From the NCBI GenBank assembly GCA_037189845.1, contig JBBCIS010000006.1:1-64000 (forward strand): a stretch of DNA of 64,000 nucleotides. The letters are read 5' to 3'. The notes beneath the pieces were generated by a model. It was not told the DNA's origin. It did not search any database and was given only the letters and a program-made list of their open reading frames with translations. This document shows, in pieces, positions 44,935-55,058 of the stretch. The first letter of the stretch is position 1. Every line of letters begins with the position of its first letter. The DNA comes from JAMLHH01 sp037189845. GTDB taxonomy: Bacteria; Bacteroidota; Bacteroidia; Chitinophagales; JADIYW01. The position numbers and the translations under genes were made by a program.

Positions 44935-46416
44935 ATGTTCAAAAACTTATTACAAAACATCTTTAAAAATGATTATGTAAAAGAAGCAGAGGGATTTCAT
45001 CATATTGATAGAAAGAAATATAAGGAATATAATAAAATCAGATTGAATGGGCCTCAGAAGCACTTTTGCTATGTGCCTTTTAATAGTCTTACATTTTCAT
45101 TCAGAGGGAAGGTACATAGTTGTACCTATAACAGTGATGTAGTTTTAGGGACATATCCTGCAAATACTCTGGAAGAAATATGGAATGGAGAAGAAGCTAA
45201 TTTGTTGAGAGAATACATGAGGAACAATGATCTTAACTATGGCTGCCAGCATTGTAAATATTTTTTTGACAAGGAAAAGTATAGTAATCTCAAACCCTTG
45301 GTATTTGACAAGTATTCTGATATTGAGAATATAAAATATCCAAGAGTATTAGAGTTTGAGCTGAGTAATGTATGTAATTATGAGTGTCAGATGTGTTCCG
45401 GTGAAGTGTCTTCTTTGATTAGAAAAAACAGAGATCATCTACCTCCAATAGAAATGCCTTATGACGACAAATTTGTGCAACAATTAGAGGCGTTTATTCC
45501 ACATGTGAAAGAAGCTAAGTTTTTTGGCGGTGAACCATTCTTAATTGATATATACCATGACATATGGGATAAGATGATGGAAATCAACCCCTTTATAGAA
45601 TTTTTTGTTATCACCAATGGTAGTGTCTGGAACAATCGGATACGAAATCTGATAGAGAAAGGACATTTTGATATAGCTATATCTATAGACTCATTACAGA
45701 AAGAGAAGCTTGAGAGAATCAGGAAGCATGCTAAGTTTGAGAGATTGATCGAAAATATCCATAATTTCAATAATTATGCTCAAAAACATGGCCGATCAAT
45801 TACTTTGAGTTTTACGTTACAAAAAGATAATTGGGATGAATTTCCTGACATGATATCATTTTGTAATGAGTTAGGTGCCTTTATATTTGTAAGCTATCTG
45901 GAATGGCCTGAGAAGTTTTCAGTTGCAGATCTTTCATATGAGGAATTGAAAGAGATAAGGGCTTATATGGATAAATTTCATTTTAATGGATTGACCGGAT
46001 ACAAAAAGCATAATGCTAAATGCTTTGAAGATTTTAAAACGTATATAGATAGTTTTCTTGAAAAGAAGAATACCGGCAGGTACTTAGAATATAAGTTAGC
46101 CGAGGATTCTAAATCTTCCGAACCCAATGTCATATTACGTAAAATGAAAAGCAAATCAATAGATGAACTGAAAGGAATGTTTGAAAGCAAGCTGTCTGCG
46201 TATTACTCGGAAAATATGAACTCATCTTTAAGCCAGCAAGAACTTCTGGCTAAATTTCATCAGGTGGTCTCATCTTTTACCATTGAAGAGCAATTTAAAT
46301 TGTTGACATTTATTAATCATACTGAGATATATACTGTAGTGAATGTCTTTACAGAAAATGATGTAGAACAATTGATACAAAAGTCAGTAGAAAGAATACA
46401 TGGACCGTCAGTATAA
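44935..46416 (+). CDS. Radical SAM enzyme with N-terminal SPASM/twitch-type cysteine cluster (paralogue 4)
   Basis: The 493 residues align closely with paralogues 1 and 2. Auxiliary cysteines are Cys45 (CYVPF), Cys63, Cys104 and Cys107 (CQHC), with the EEIWNGEEANLLREYM linker. The radical-SAM triad is Cys147, Cys151 and Cys154 (CNYECQMC), with GGEPFLIDIY. Like paralogue 1, it has a single Cys at the second auxiliary position, where paralogues 2 and 3 have a pair. The ATG is at 44935. The gene is divergent from paralogue 3 and precedes the methyltransferase-glycosyltransferase fusion on the same strand. Confidence 0.88.
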   Translation: MFKNLLQNIFKNDYVKEAEGFHHIDRKKYKEYNKIRLNGPQKHFCYVPFNSLTFSFRGKVHSCTYNSDVVLGTYPANTLEEIWNGEEANLLREYMRNNDLNYGCQHCKYFFDKEKYSNLKPLVFDKYSDIENIKYPRVLEFELSNVCNYECQMCSGEVSSLIRKNRDHLPPIEMPYDDKFVQQLEAFIPHVKEAKFFGGEPFLIDIYHDIWDKMMEINPFIEFFVITNGSVWNNRIRNLIEKGHFDIAISIDSLQKEKLERIRKHAKFERLIENIHNFNNYAQKHGRSITLSFTLQKDNWDEFPDMISFCNELGAFIFVSYLEWPEKFSVADLSYEELKEIRAYMDKFHFNGLTGYKKHNAKCFEDFKTYIDSFLEKKNTGRYLEYKLAEDSKSSEPNVILRKMKSKSIDELKGMFESKLSAYYSENMNSSLSQQELLAKFHQVVSSFTIEEQFKLLTFINHTEIYTVVNVFTENDVEQLIQKSVERIHGPSV

Positions 46417-46678
46417 AAATGTTCAAATTGTTCTTTTATACATAAGTTAATATGTTTGCTAATAGTCCACACGCGGTTGGGCTTGATTTTTATTTGAGTA
46501 TTGTAGCCATTTATAGCATATCGAATGCCTTTTGAATATCTGGTCTATGAATGTTGATATGAATCCACTTAGTATCTTTATATTATATTTGGATTTGTGA
46601 GTTTTACAGAAAAATTCTTTCTTCTTCATTTTCAGAATCAATCTTGTTTAGAACCATTATTGTAAGAAAACCTACCCG

Positions 46679-48112
46679 ATGCTTACATCACTGCGAAAGC
46701 AAAATATATATGAACATTTTCAGGCCGGAGCAGCAAGTTATCTGCAGTATAGGAAGCGTTTTTCATATTATGGGAATGACATCATTAACTATCTGAACTT
46801 TTTTCTGCAGGAGGACAGTTCAGTGTTGGAAGTCGGGTGTAGCTGCGGTGAAACAATTGCACAGTTAAAAGGTGCTTATAAAGTAGGCATTGATTTTAGT
46901 GATAAAATGATTGAGGAAGCAAAATTCAATTTTCCTGATGTTGATTTTTATGTAATGGATGCTGAGTCTATCACCTTAGATAAAAAATTCGATGTCATTA
47001 TCTTCAATAATATCATTGGCTATTTAGATAATAATCAGGATGTTTTTTATAGTATAAAAAAGAATTGCCACGAACATACGCGCATTATTATCTCTTATTA
47101 CAATCATTACTGGGAGCCGGTCTTAAATTTTGGTGAAACCATTGGCTATAAAAAGAAATCACCACAACAAAACTGGCTTGATACTAAAGATATTTCCAAC
47201 TTGTTGTATTTATCGGGTTTTGAAACATATAGAACTAATAAACGCTTACTGCTTCCGGTGTATATTCCGATTCTTTCATGGCTGATCAATAAGTATGTTG
47301 CAAAGCTGCCATTGTTTAAATCATTTTGTTTAAACCAATTTACTTTTGCGCGACCACAATTGAATTATTCTGAAAATACCGTATCGCAGAAATATTCTGT
47401 AAGCATATGTTTGCCGGCACGCAATGAAAGCGGTAATATAGAAGATGCCATTTTGCGTTTGCCGAAATTCGCGAAATATCAGGAGATCATTTTTGTGGAA
47501 GGGGGATCTTCCGATGATACCTGGAAAAAGATCCAGGAGATTCAGGAAAAATACAGAAACACACACGATATAAAAATTGTTAAACAAAGCGGTAAAGGTA
47601 AAGGCGATGCCGTGCGCAAAGGGTTTTCGATAGCCACGCAAGATATTCTGATGATTCTGGATGCGGATTTAACGATGCCGCCCGAAGAATTACCTAAGTT
47701 TTATTATGCGATAGCCACAGGAAAAGGTGAATTTATTAATGGTTCGCGTCTTGTATATCCGATGGAGAAAGAAGCAATGCGTTTTTTGAATATGCTGGGC
47801 AATAAATTTTTCTCTTTGATTTTTTCCTGGCTGTTGGAGCAGCCAATAAAAGATTGTTTATGCGGGACAAAAGTGATGTTCAGAAAAGATTATTTGAAGT
47901 TGACAGAAAGTAGAAAATTCTTTGGCAACTTTGATCCGTTTGGTGATTTTGATTTACTGTTCGGAGCATATAAATTGAACTTAAAGATTATAGATCTGCC
48001 AATACGCTACAAAGAGCGAACTTATGGGAGTAGTAATATTTCACGCTTTACCAATGGGTGGATGCTCTTGCGTATGTGTTGGTTTGCAGCTGGAAAAATC
48101 AAATTTTGGTAA
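46679..48112 (+). CDS. Methyltransferase-glycosyltransferase (GT2) fusion protein
   Basis: The 477 residues comprise two enzymes. Residues 1-225 form a class I SAM methyltransferase (motif I VLEVGCSCGET, 49-59; acidic motif near 94). Residues 240-477 form a family 2 glycosyltransferase of the dolichyl/polyprenyl-phosphate sugar transferase type (VSICLPARNESGN, GSSDDT, DADLTMPPEEL with the metal-binding DAD at 328-330). The partner domains suggest a methylated or branched glycan step at the membrane. Arginine codons here are mainly CGN, whereas the neighbours use mostly AGA, a sign of recent transfer. The 260-base upstream spacer holds no gene. Confidence 0.88.
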   Translation: MLTSLRKQNIYEHFQAGAASYLQYRKRFSYYGNDIINYLNFFLQEDSSVLEVGCSCGETIAQLKGAYKVGIDFSDKMIEEAKFNFPDVDFYVMDAESITLDKKFDVIIFNNIIGYLDNNQDVFYSIKKNCHEHTRIIISYYNHYWEPVLNFGETIGYKKKSPQQNWLDTKDISNLLYLSGFETYRTNKRLLLPVYIPILSWLINKYVAKLPLFKSFCLNQFTFARPQLNYSENTVSQKYSVSICLPARNESGNIEDAILRLPKFAKYQEIIFVEGGSSDDTWKKIQEIQEKYRNTHDIKIVKQSGKGKGDAVRKGFSIATQDILMILDADLTMPPEELPKFYYAIATGKGEFINGSRLVYPMEKEAMRFLNMLGNKFFSLIFSWLLEQPIKDCLCGTKVMFRKDYLKLTESRKFFGNFDPFGDFDLLFGAYKLNLKIIDLPIRYKERTYGSSNISRFTNGWMLLRMCWFAAGKIKFW

Positions 48113-48186
48113 GATTGTACTACTTCAGCAAAATATTTTCCACTACTTTACAGATGGTGGAATTAGCGGAAACAGATCAGATTCCA

Positions 48187-49836
48187 CTATTCTGATATCG
48201 GATATCTATTATCGATTCTTTTAAATATTATTAAATCTAAGGAGTCATTTGGATTAATAATATTATACTGTCCGGAATGGTAAATTTTGGTTACAAGAGC
48301 CTTTCTCGTTGGAGCTGTCTGAGCATCATATTTATCAACTCTGGATAACTCGCTGCATTCGGTATCTGGATATACTCTGCATGGTCTGGTGATAATATAA
48401 TCGGGTTGTCCCTTTTGAAGGTTGTCCCAGATTTTATTGAGATCTATTTGAGATGTATCAATTTGGTGCAAGCTGATATCAAGTAACCGGTTTACATCAG
48501 AACATCTTTCCCTCCAGTTGGTTTTCCAGTCCTTTTTTAGCAGTTCCAATTCAAGATCAGTCAGGTAAATATCCGGTTCTAAGTCCAAAAGAATCTTATT
48601 ATTGCCCTCAAACAGTTTTGAAATGACTTCGATTTCTTCATTTTCTTTGGTTGGAGTGGTCGTCATTGGTTTTATCATAGGATGAGCCGGGTGGATTTTG
48701 ATGATCCCCATGCTGTATGCTGCGATTACCAAATATTGCGCAATGAATACTGTCAGTGTCAAAGCAACGAGTTTCTTGCTGTTTATTTTTGCCAAAATCC
48801 AACAGAACAAAATAATGAAGTAAGGCAGATTGGGCAGGATAAATCTTGGGTCAGAATTGGGGGAATTTGCCCACAGAAATAAGAATATGATGATTTGTCC
48901 GGTACAAATCCACAATAAATAGTTAGAAAAATGCCGGGCGAATATTCCCCGGAAAACAGCATACACCATTAGTCCGAAGAACAGGATAAAAGAGGGCAAG
49001 GTGAAAATTCCGTAACATATTTTTGAGATTCCGTAAGACATTTTAGATGCCTCAATACTGTATAAGTCTGACGCATAGGAAAAACTTGCAAAATTGATGA
49101 TGGATTTGTAATTCAAAACATAAAATATACAGGTAGTCAATGAAATGACAATTGCAAATATTGTAATCGGAGCATCTTTTTTGTCAAAGTACCTATCATT
49201 CTTTTTTTGAAATAATCTTACCAAATAAATAATAGTGGGCAACAGTAAATATGCCCCGGTAGAAACCTTTATTAGTAGTGCGAGACAAATAATTATTACT
49301 AAAAGTGATAAAGAATAATAAATGCTTCTGTCATCAGTGCTTATCAGTGAATACAGCAAAAAAACAATAATAGTTACTTGCAGAGGTTCAATCCAGAATC
49401 CGAGCGTATATCCGAATAGAAAAGGTGAGGCTACTGTCGCAAATGTCCCGCAAATGGTAATTAATTTATTTTTAAAGGCTTTTGCGAGAAGCTTAAATGT
49501 AAAGGTTAATGTACAGACTGTTGCTAAAAATGGAAGCAATAGTAAACCTGCCCCAATATCATTTATCATAATACCTACAGGTACGAAGAACTGACCTACC
49601 CACAATATAAGAGGAGCTCTATAGCCTTCCAACATACATTTCAACCAATAATCAATGCAGCATTTAAAGTCCGAATACAGGTATACAACCTGAGTTGCGT
49701 AGCCGGAAGTATCTCCTTTCCATGAATTAATATCTCCCATTATCCATATTAAAGCAGGGCTCATCAATATGATGGAGAAAATTATTGGTGTGTATCTTCC
49801 TTTGAAGAATTCTATAAAGTATTGTTTTATATCCAC
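48187..49836 (-). CDS. Polytopic membrane protein, GT-C glycosyltransferase-like
   Basis: The 549 residues have about 11-12 membrane helices and a soluble C-terminal part (about 400-549). An acidic residue sits in the first extracytoplasmic loop (SWKGDTSGYATQV), as in the GT-C superfamily of lipid-linked sugar transferases (PMT/ArnT/GT39 kin). It probably transfers a sugar from a polyprenyl phosphate to an acceptor on the periplasmic face. Substrate and family number are not certain. It converges with the methyltransferase fusion. Confidence 0.6.
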   Translation of the reverse strand: MDIKQYFIEFFKGRYTPIIFSIILMSPALIWIMGDINSWKGDTSGYATQVVYLYSDFKCCIDYWLKCMLEGYRAPLILWVGQFFVPVGIMINDIGAGLLLLPFLATVCTLTFTFKLLAKAFKNKLITICGTFATVASPFLFGYTLGFWIEPLQVTIIVFLLYSLISTDDRSIYYSLSLLVIIICLALLIKVSTGAYLLLPTIIYLVRLFQKKNDRYFDKKDAPITIFAIVISLTTCIFYVLNYKSIINFASFSYASDLYSIEASKMSYGISKICYGIFTLPSFILFFGLMVYAVFRGIFARHFSNYLLWICTGQIIIFLFLWANSPNSDPRFILPNLPYFIILFCWILAKINSKKLVALTLTVFIAQYLVIAAYSMGIIKIHPAHPMIKPMTTTPTKENEEIEVISKLFEGNNKILLDLEPDIYLTDLELELLKKDWKTNWRERCSDVNRLLDISLHQIDTSQIDLNKIWDNLQKGQPDYIITRPCRVYPDTECSELSRVDKYDAQTAPTRKALVTKIYHSGQYNIINPNDSLDLIIFKRIDNRYPISE

Positions 49837-50062
49837 TTTTATTTTGATTTTCCGGTTTTTGTATAAGATGTTTTTGCTGTTAATCTTTTTTCTTTTGTAG
49901 TAAGATGATTCCGGTTAAATCTGTGTCTGCTACCCGAACAAAAGTACAAGTTTATTTTAATGACTTATTCTCCTAATCCTGTTTGTATTAGTAACAAAAA
50001 GTAAATAGGAAATGAAATCCTACGGCACTTACTTTTAAAATTTCGTTCAAATTCTGATTTTG

Positions 50063-50070
50063 TATTTTTG
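50063..50070 (+). promoter_or_regulatory. -7 element upstream of the membrane protein at 50175
   Basis: TATTTTTG matches TAnnTTTG, 104 bases before the ATG. A second identical box lies at 50109-50116, so two starts are possible. No strong -33 TTG accompanies either. The rest of the 338-base spacer (49837-50174) has no gene. Confidence 0.4.
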
Positions 50071-50174
50071 CGGCTTTAGCAAAAAATAGCATTCCTCAAT
50101 ATCTTAGCTATTTTTGTACTCTAGCAGCCAAAGAACTAAAGGCTTCTAATGCCACAAAGAAAAAGAAGTAAGTT

Positions 50175-51860
50175 ATGAATAGAGTTCAGATCAGTGTCAT
50201 GTCATATTTCCTGACATTGATTGTTTCTTTTCTATTGTTACTAATATCTTCTCTAACAGTTCCGTTTTATTTTGAGACTGGAAATGATGTGTTCTCTAAG
50301 CTAATTGCAAGTGGAACTTTTACCGGTGTACCTGAAGGTGTTATTAGTAGCTATGGAAGTGCAGTGCTACTCTCCGATTTATATGCAGCTTTATATCGCT
50401 GTGTTCCCAATGTTCCTTGGTTTGATTTGTTCAATTTATTGTTTAATTCAGTAGTTGTAGCACATGCGTGGATACTGCTAAAGCCAATTTGGGCACAAAA
50501 ACAGATTGGACTGAGCTTGCTCGTGATCGCAATCATTTTGCTCCTGGGGCAAAATATTATTCTCTCTGAACCGACCAGAATTGGGATTTTATTGAGTGGA
50601 ACTTCTTTGATGCTTCTGTTTACAAATTCAAAACCTGATACAGTTTTGAAAGTAATCATACAGTTGTTTGTTATTATAGGATTTTTAATCAGGATAGAGG
50701 CAGGTATTTTGGCTTTTGTTTTATTACAGATGATAGGCTTTTTGTATGCACCGTGTCGCAAAAGCTTTATTCTCCAAAATCTGCCCTTGTATTTTGCAGT
50801 TTCATTACTTTTAATTTTTATTAATATACCCAGGAATGATGCTGAAGAGAGATATTTATCTATCAGGCCTTATCAATTTTCTCTTTGGGATTTTTATCCT
50901 GAACACGAGCACCTGAATTTAGAAAACTATTCAGATTCTGTAAAATTACTTACATCAAAACAGTTTTTTCTGGCAGATGAGCAAGGATTAAGTGATGATT
51001 TTTTCGAAAGAATCGGAATAGTAGCTGTAGACAAAACTCCCGTATATCTGTTAAATTACTTTCAAAATCCTGTAGTTCAGAAAAATAAATTTCTGAATTA
51101 TGCGGAGGTATACCTTGAAGACTTTTTATTGTTTATAATTCTTTGGCTAACCGTTTTTATAACAACTGTTGTTTTTTCAAGGAATAAGATTAAATGTATA
51201 ATCATATTCTTACTAGGTCTTAGCTCACTGATTGCGCTGGCATTTTTTATGAAAATGGAGGAAAGATTATTTTATCCGTTGATTTGTCTGAATATACTAG
51301 CCTTGATAACTTTCAATTTGGTTGATGTTTTCAAATCCAAAATAAGTTTGTGGATGTCAATATTGTATTCTTTTATCTTTCTGATCTCTGTTATTCAGGT
51401 TGTCAAACGGACAAGTTTATTCTATAAAGAGAAGAGCATTGTTGTAAAAGAGTTGTCAGCTATCAAAGATAAGCTAAAGGCTGTTCCTGACTCTTCCATC
51501 GTTCTGATCAATCTTACAACTTTAGTTCACTGGGATGGCAGATATTTTGAAAAGACTCTTTTCTCTAACAGTCTCAGACTTATACCTTATGATAACGGGT
51601 TAATGTTTAGCCAGGAAGGGACAAGGAAGCTCATGCAAAAATATTTTGATTGTCATGAATTCGAATGCGTATCAAAAGCCTCATTACGTTATGAGAATAC
51701 ATATTTTATATCAGATTCATCAAGATTAGCATTAATGGAAAGATACCTTAGCGCTGTATACAGCATTGATTTTGATGTGGAGAAAATAAATACTCATCCG
51801 ATGTACAGAGCAACTACCAATCAGTCATTTGAACTTTATCAGGTGAAGGGCAGTGATTAA
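50175..51860 (+). CDS. Polytopic membrane protein of the glycan island, unknown family
   Basis: The 561 residues have about ten membrane helices (0-420) and a soluble C-terminal domain (about 430-561). I recognise no catalytic motif. Size, layout and position between two GT-C-like genes suggest a lipid-linked glycosyltransferase or a related transport protein. A charged loop, YFETGNDVFSKLIASGTFTG, follows helix 1, where GT-C enzymes carry their acidic pair, but the DxD/DE pattern is not clear. Confidence 0.55.
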   Translation: MNRVQISVMSYFLTLIVSFLLLLISSLTVPFYFETGNDVFSKLIASGTFTGVPEGVISSYGSAVLLSDLYAALYRCVPNVPWFDLFNLLFNSVVVAHAWILLKPIWAQKQIGLSLLVIAIILLLGQNIILSEPTRIGILLSGTSLMLLFTNSKPDTVLKVIIQLFVIIGFLIRIEAGILAFVLLQMIGFLYAPCRKSFILQNLPLYFAVSLLLIFINIPRNDAEERYLSIRPYQFSLWDFYPEHEHLNLENYSDSVKLLTSKQFFLADEQGLSDDFFERIGIVAVDKTPVYLLNYFQNPVVQKNKFLNYAEVYLEDFLLFIILWLTVFITTVVFSRNKIKCIIIFLLGLSSLIALAFFMKMEERLFYPLICLNILALITFNLVDVFKSKISLWMSILYSFIFLISVIQVVKRTSLFYKEKSIVVKELSAIKDKLKAVPDSSIVLINLTTLVHWDGRYFEKTLFSNSLRLIPYDNGLMFSQEGTRKLMQKYFDCHEFECVSKASLRYENTYFISDSSRLALMERYLSAVYSIDFDVEKINTHPMYRATTNQSFELYQVKGSD

Positions 51861-51941
51861 AAAGGGAGATTTATTCATCAGAATTTAACATTAGTTACTA
51901 TTTAGACTTTCCTTGTTGAAAGCAACATTTATCTTTAGTGA

Positions 51942-53492
51942 ATGAATGAACAACCGGGAGAAAAACATTTTATCAGGAATAGTTTAGTTTGGCTTTTCTA
52001 TTTAATAATCATAGGTTTATTTCTTTTGCAACAACCTCTCCAAGGTTCTTTGATGGGAAATTGGGATAATTGGCTGTACTTATTTCTGTTCAATTATTAT
52101 CCGGATTATTTTATAGCACATTTTTTAAATGAACCAGTTTATAGTCCGTTTTACCCGGATGTATATCCTGCATTTATGTATGGAGAACCTTCATTTTTTA
52201 GTGCGTTAATCTATCTTCCCTTCCAGTGGTTGCTGGATAGTAAGCTTTGGGCGTATTATATTTTTTCAAGTATAATTTTATCTTTGAATGCATTCTCTGT
52301 ATACATACTTTATAAGCAGCTATTTAATAATTATAAGTATTCTATAGCTGCCGGACTGATATTTGTCTTTAGTAATTTCATTTTATGTTCATTAGACCAA
52401 CAGAATGTCTTGAGCATATACCCGAGCTTGCTTTCAGTTTATTTCATAATATCAGCTGCAAAAAAGGATAAACCTTATTTACTTTTATTGGCTTCTTTTT
52501 TTGCAGGAATACAGGTTTATTGTTCCGGGTATAATTTTTTATTTACAGGTGTAGTTTGGGGACTTTTAGCAATTGTGCATTATGCAAAACTTCTTGAATG
52601 GTTAAGAAAGCCGGTTTTTTGGATTGCGATTATTTCATTAGTTGTTTATATAGCCCCCTTTTTTTTTATTTACTTTTTAGGCGGACTTAAAGGGAATTCT
52701 ATTAATACTGTAAGTAATGATATTCTGATTCAACTCAGTCTTCATGCGGATAATTTTTTTCAGGCACACCCTTATAATATTATTTATGGAAACAGAACAG
52801 ACAGCAATTTACTGCACTATATAGGAGCCGTTGGTATTGGATGCATGTTCATTGTTCTATGTTTTACAGGTTTGATTTACATCAAAAGCACCAAATTCAG
52901 GGCAACATTTATTTTGATAATTATGTCAGGTATCTTGTTGGCATTTGGGCCGGTGTGGAACTTCGGTGGATTTAGCTTCGATTCCCCCATATTTTTGATA
53001 TTAAAGAGCGTGCAGCTGGATCAGTATATGAGGACACCAATAAGGGCATTCATGATATCTTTAGTTCCGATTTGTATAGTATCTACATATGCGATGGAAA
53101 TGATATTTGCCAGAAATAGATACCTTGGATTAGCAGTTGTTTTTTTGTGGTGCATTGAAAATATTCCTTTTAAGCTACAAAAGTTTCAAAGTAGCTTATA
53201 CCTCGATGTGCCTCATTTAGTGCAGGAAGCTGCAGACAAACTTGATTCAGATCAGGCTCTATGGATTCTGCCAAGTACTATTCACCAACAAATAACAATG
53301 CCGCCCGGTCTAGGGGAAATTAATAGAGAATACATTTATATGTATTGGCAAACTCGGTTTAAAAAAAATATGATCAACGGAATGAATGGATATTATCCCA
53401 AGGCAACTATGTTGTACAGAGAATTAAATAAAGACAAAGCTGTAAGTAATGAGTATTTGCAGGTATATCTTAAAGAGATGGAATTTCAATAG
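51942..53492 (+). CDS. YfhO-like polytopic membrane protein, possible GT-C type (paralogue A)
   Basis: The 516 residues have about 11-12 helices and a soluble tail. An acidic NWDNWLY follows helix 1, and the aromatic-rich loop DQYMRTPIRAF, the turn IENIPFKLQ and a tail phrase YMYWQTRFKKNMINGMNGYYP stand out. The protein at 55059 has the same three phrases in the same order, so the two are paralogues. The long-helix layout fits the YfhO/GT-C group that glycosylates lipid-linked or wall polymers, but the activity is inferred. Confidence 0.6.
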   Translation: MNEQPGEKHFIRNSLVWLFYLIIIGLFLLQQPLQGSLMGNWDNWLYLFLFNYYPDYFIAHFLNEPVYSPFYPDVYPAFMYGEPSFFSALIYLPFQWLLDSKLWAYYIFSSIILSLNAFSVYILYKQLFNNYKYSIAAGLIFVFSNFILCSLDQQNVLSIYPSLLSVYFIISAAKKDKPYLLLLASFFAGIQVYCSGYNFLFTGVVWGLLAIVHYAKLLEWLRKPVFWIAIISLVVYIAPFFFIYFLGGLKGNSINTVSNDILIQLSLHADNFFQAHPYNIIYGNRTDSNLLHYIGAVGIGCMFIVLCFTGLIYIKSTKFRATFILIIMSGILLAFGPVWNFGGFSFDSPIFLILKSVQLDQYMRTPIRAFMISLVPICIVSTYAMEMIFARNRYLGLAVVFLWCIENIPFKLQKFQSSLYLDVPHLVQEAADKLDSDQALWILPSTIHQQITMPPGLGEINREYIYMYWQTRFKKNMINGMNGYYPKATMLYRELNKDKAVSNEYLQVYLKEMEFQ

Positions 53493-53501
53493 ATAATATT
53501 G

Positions 53502-54986
53502 CTATTTACCTGAGTATTGAAATTTATATGCTCTGCTGCCAGTAGAAAATGAAGTATCCTTCAATACGAATCCACTGTTTTTATATTCGTTGACCATCTT
53601 TATTTCATCTTCTTTACAGAAATCCGAAAATATTAACCAATTGTTCCGATTTACATCCCGGGCAATAGCTGGCATTGTATCATTCCCAAGCATATATGTG
53701 CCGTGATACACATGAAATCTATTATCATTCCATTGTCCTGTCTCAACGTAAAATTGATACGAAAATGCCGCCTGAAAGCAGACAAAGAGTAAGTCCCCTT
53801 TCTGGCCGTTATCATTTATGTATTGCAGCGTTTGTTTTAGCTCTACTCTTTCTAAAGGAATGCCCTTTGAAAAAAAGGATATAGCTAAAAAGGTTGTAAG
53901 TATCAATGTTAATCCAAAGCCAGTTTTGGCAGATTTCAATATTCTTGCACTTAATATTATACTTAAACCATTTGATATTATTAATATAAAAAAAGGTAAG
54001 AGGTATAGCAACAGTCTTTGCGAAACAGGATATAATTTATAAGCTGAAAGTAATAAGTGGATGACAATGGGACCTGAAAATAATATTAGCGATGAATAAT
54101 TTTTATCTCTGAATAAACCTATAATACCAATGATAAAGAGCAGGATAAAAATTGCTGAAAAGATAAAATTTACATCGAAAAGATGAATGAAAACATGTAA
54201 GCCCCAATAGCTTAAAAAATCGATAAATTCTTTGCTGAAGATATTTTTGGGCATGAATGCGCCTAAATCACCCCAGTAGTTCACCATAAAATCGGTAAGT
54301 GGGTGCTTGAAAATAAATGCAAAATAATAACAGCAAAACGTAATAAACCAAATGGCAGAGGTCTGAAAGAACCTGATTGAGAAAATCTTATCTAGATATT
54401 TGCTTTTGTAAAGAGCATCTAATGCTAATGCCGCAAGTATCACAGGTGTAATATTGCTTAAAAATATACTAATAGCACCTGTGATCATCAGCTTTTTAGT
54501 TCCAAAATTTTTAGGATCAAAATTGTATAGATAGTAAAGTACCATAGCAACAGCCATGTCCGACATGTACTGTTTTACTTCGTTAGAGAAATACAGAGTA
54601 GAGGGATTAAACACGAATACTGCTATCGAAAAAATAACAACGTTATTGCGAAAGCCTGAATTCCAAAGAATCCTGATAAAAACGCCGAGAGAAACAAAAT
54701 AACAGATCAGAGGAAAAAGACGCAACCCTAATTCGGAGGGAATTAATCCCCAAAAAAGCTTTTCAACTAATAAAAATAATATAGGTGCCGATTGTGCATA
54801 TTCTAAGGAGCTGAAAAGGTCTAGAAAATCCTTTCTGACAAAATTCAGAGCCAACATCGCATCATCCAGCCAAAGACTTCTGTTGTGGCAAAATTGTACA
54901 ATGGATATCGTTACACCAGCTAAAATAATCAGGCACAATATTATTTTTTGAGCTTTTTCAATCAGATTGTTTTTACTAAAAAGCAT
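53502..54986 (-). CDS. GT-C glycosyltransferase, PMT/ArnT (GT39-like) type
   Basis: The 494 residues have about 12 membrane helices. The first periplasmic loop reads SLWLDDAMLALNF, with the Asp-Asp pair that in this superfamily binds the metal and lipid-phosphate donor. It is followed by APILFLLVEKLFWGLIPSELGLRLFP and NEVKQYMSD, which match the conserved loops of PMT_2-type enzymes. It should transfer a sugar from a polyprenyl-phosphate donor outside the inner membrane. It converges with paralogue A, with a nine-base gap between stops. Confidence 0.75.
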   Translation of the reverse strand: MLFSKNNLIEKAQKIILCLIILAGVTISIVQFCHNRSLWLDDAMLALNFVRKDFLDLFSSLEYAQSAPILFLLVEKLFWGLIPSELGLRLFPLICYFVSLGVFIRILWNSGFRNNVVIFSIAVFVFNPSTLYFSNEVKQYMSDMAVAMVLYYLYNFDPKNFGTKKLMITGAISIFLSNITPVILAALALDALYKSKYLDKIFSIRFFQTSAIWFITFCCYYFAFIFKHPLTDFMVNYWGDLGAFMPKNIFSKEFIDFLSYWGLHVFIHLFDVNFIFSAIFILLFIIGIIGLFRDKNYSSLILFSGPIVIHLLLSAYKLYPVSQRLLLYLLPFFILIISNGLSIILSARILKSAKTGFGLTLILTTFLAISFFSKGIPLERVELKQTLQYINDNGQKGDLLFVCFQAAFSYQFYVETGQWNDNRFHVYHGTYMLGNDTMPAIARDVNRNNWLIFSDFCKEDEIKMVNEYKNSGFVLKDTSFSTGSRAYKFQYSGK

Positions 54987-55058
54987 GAAAGTGTATGATT
55001 AGGTTCAAATGTAGTAAAGTAGGTGGCGGTATCATAATAATTAGTATCTGATGGAAGA

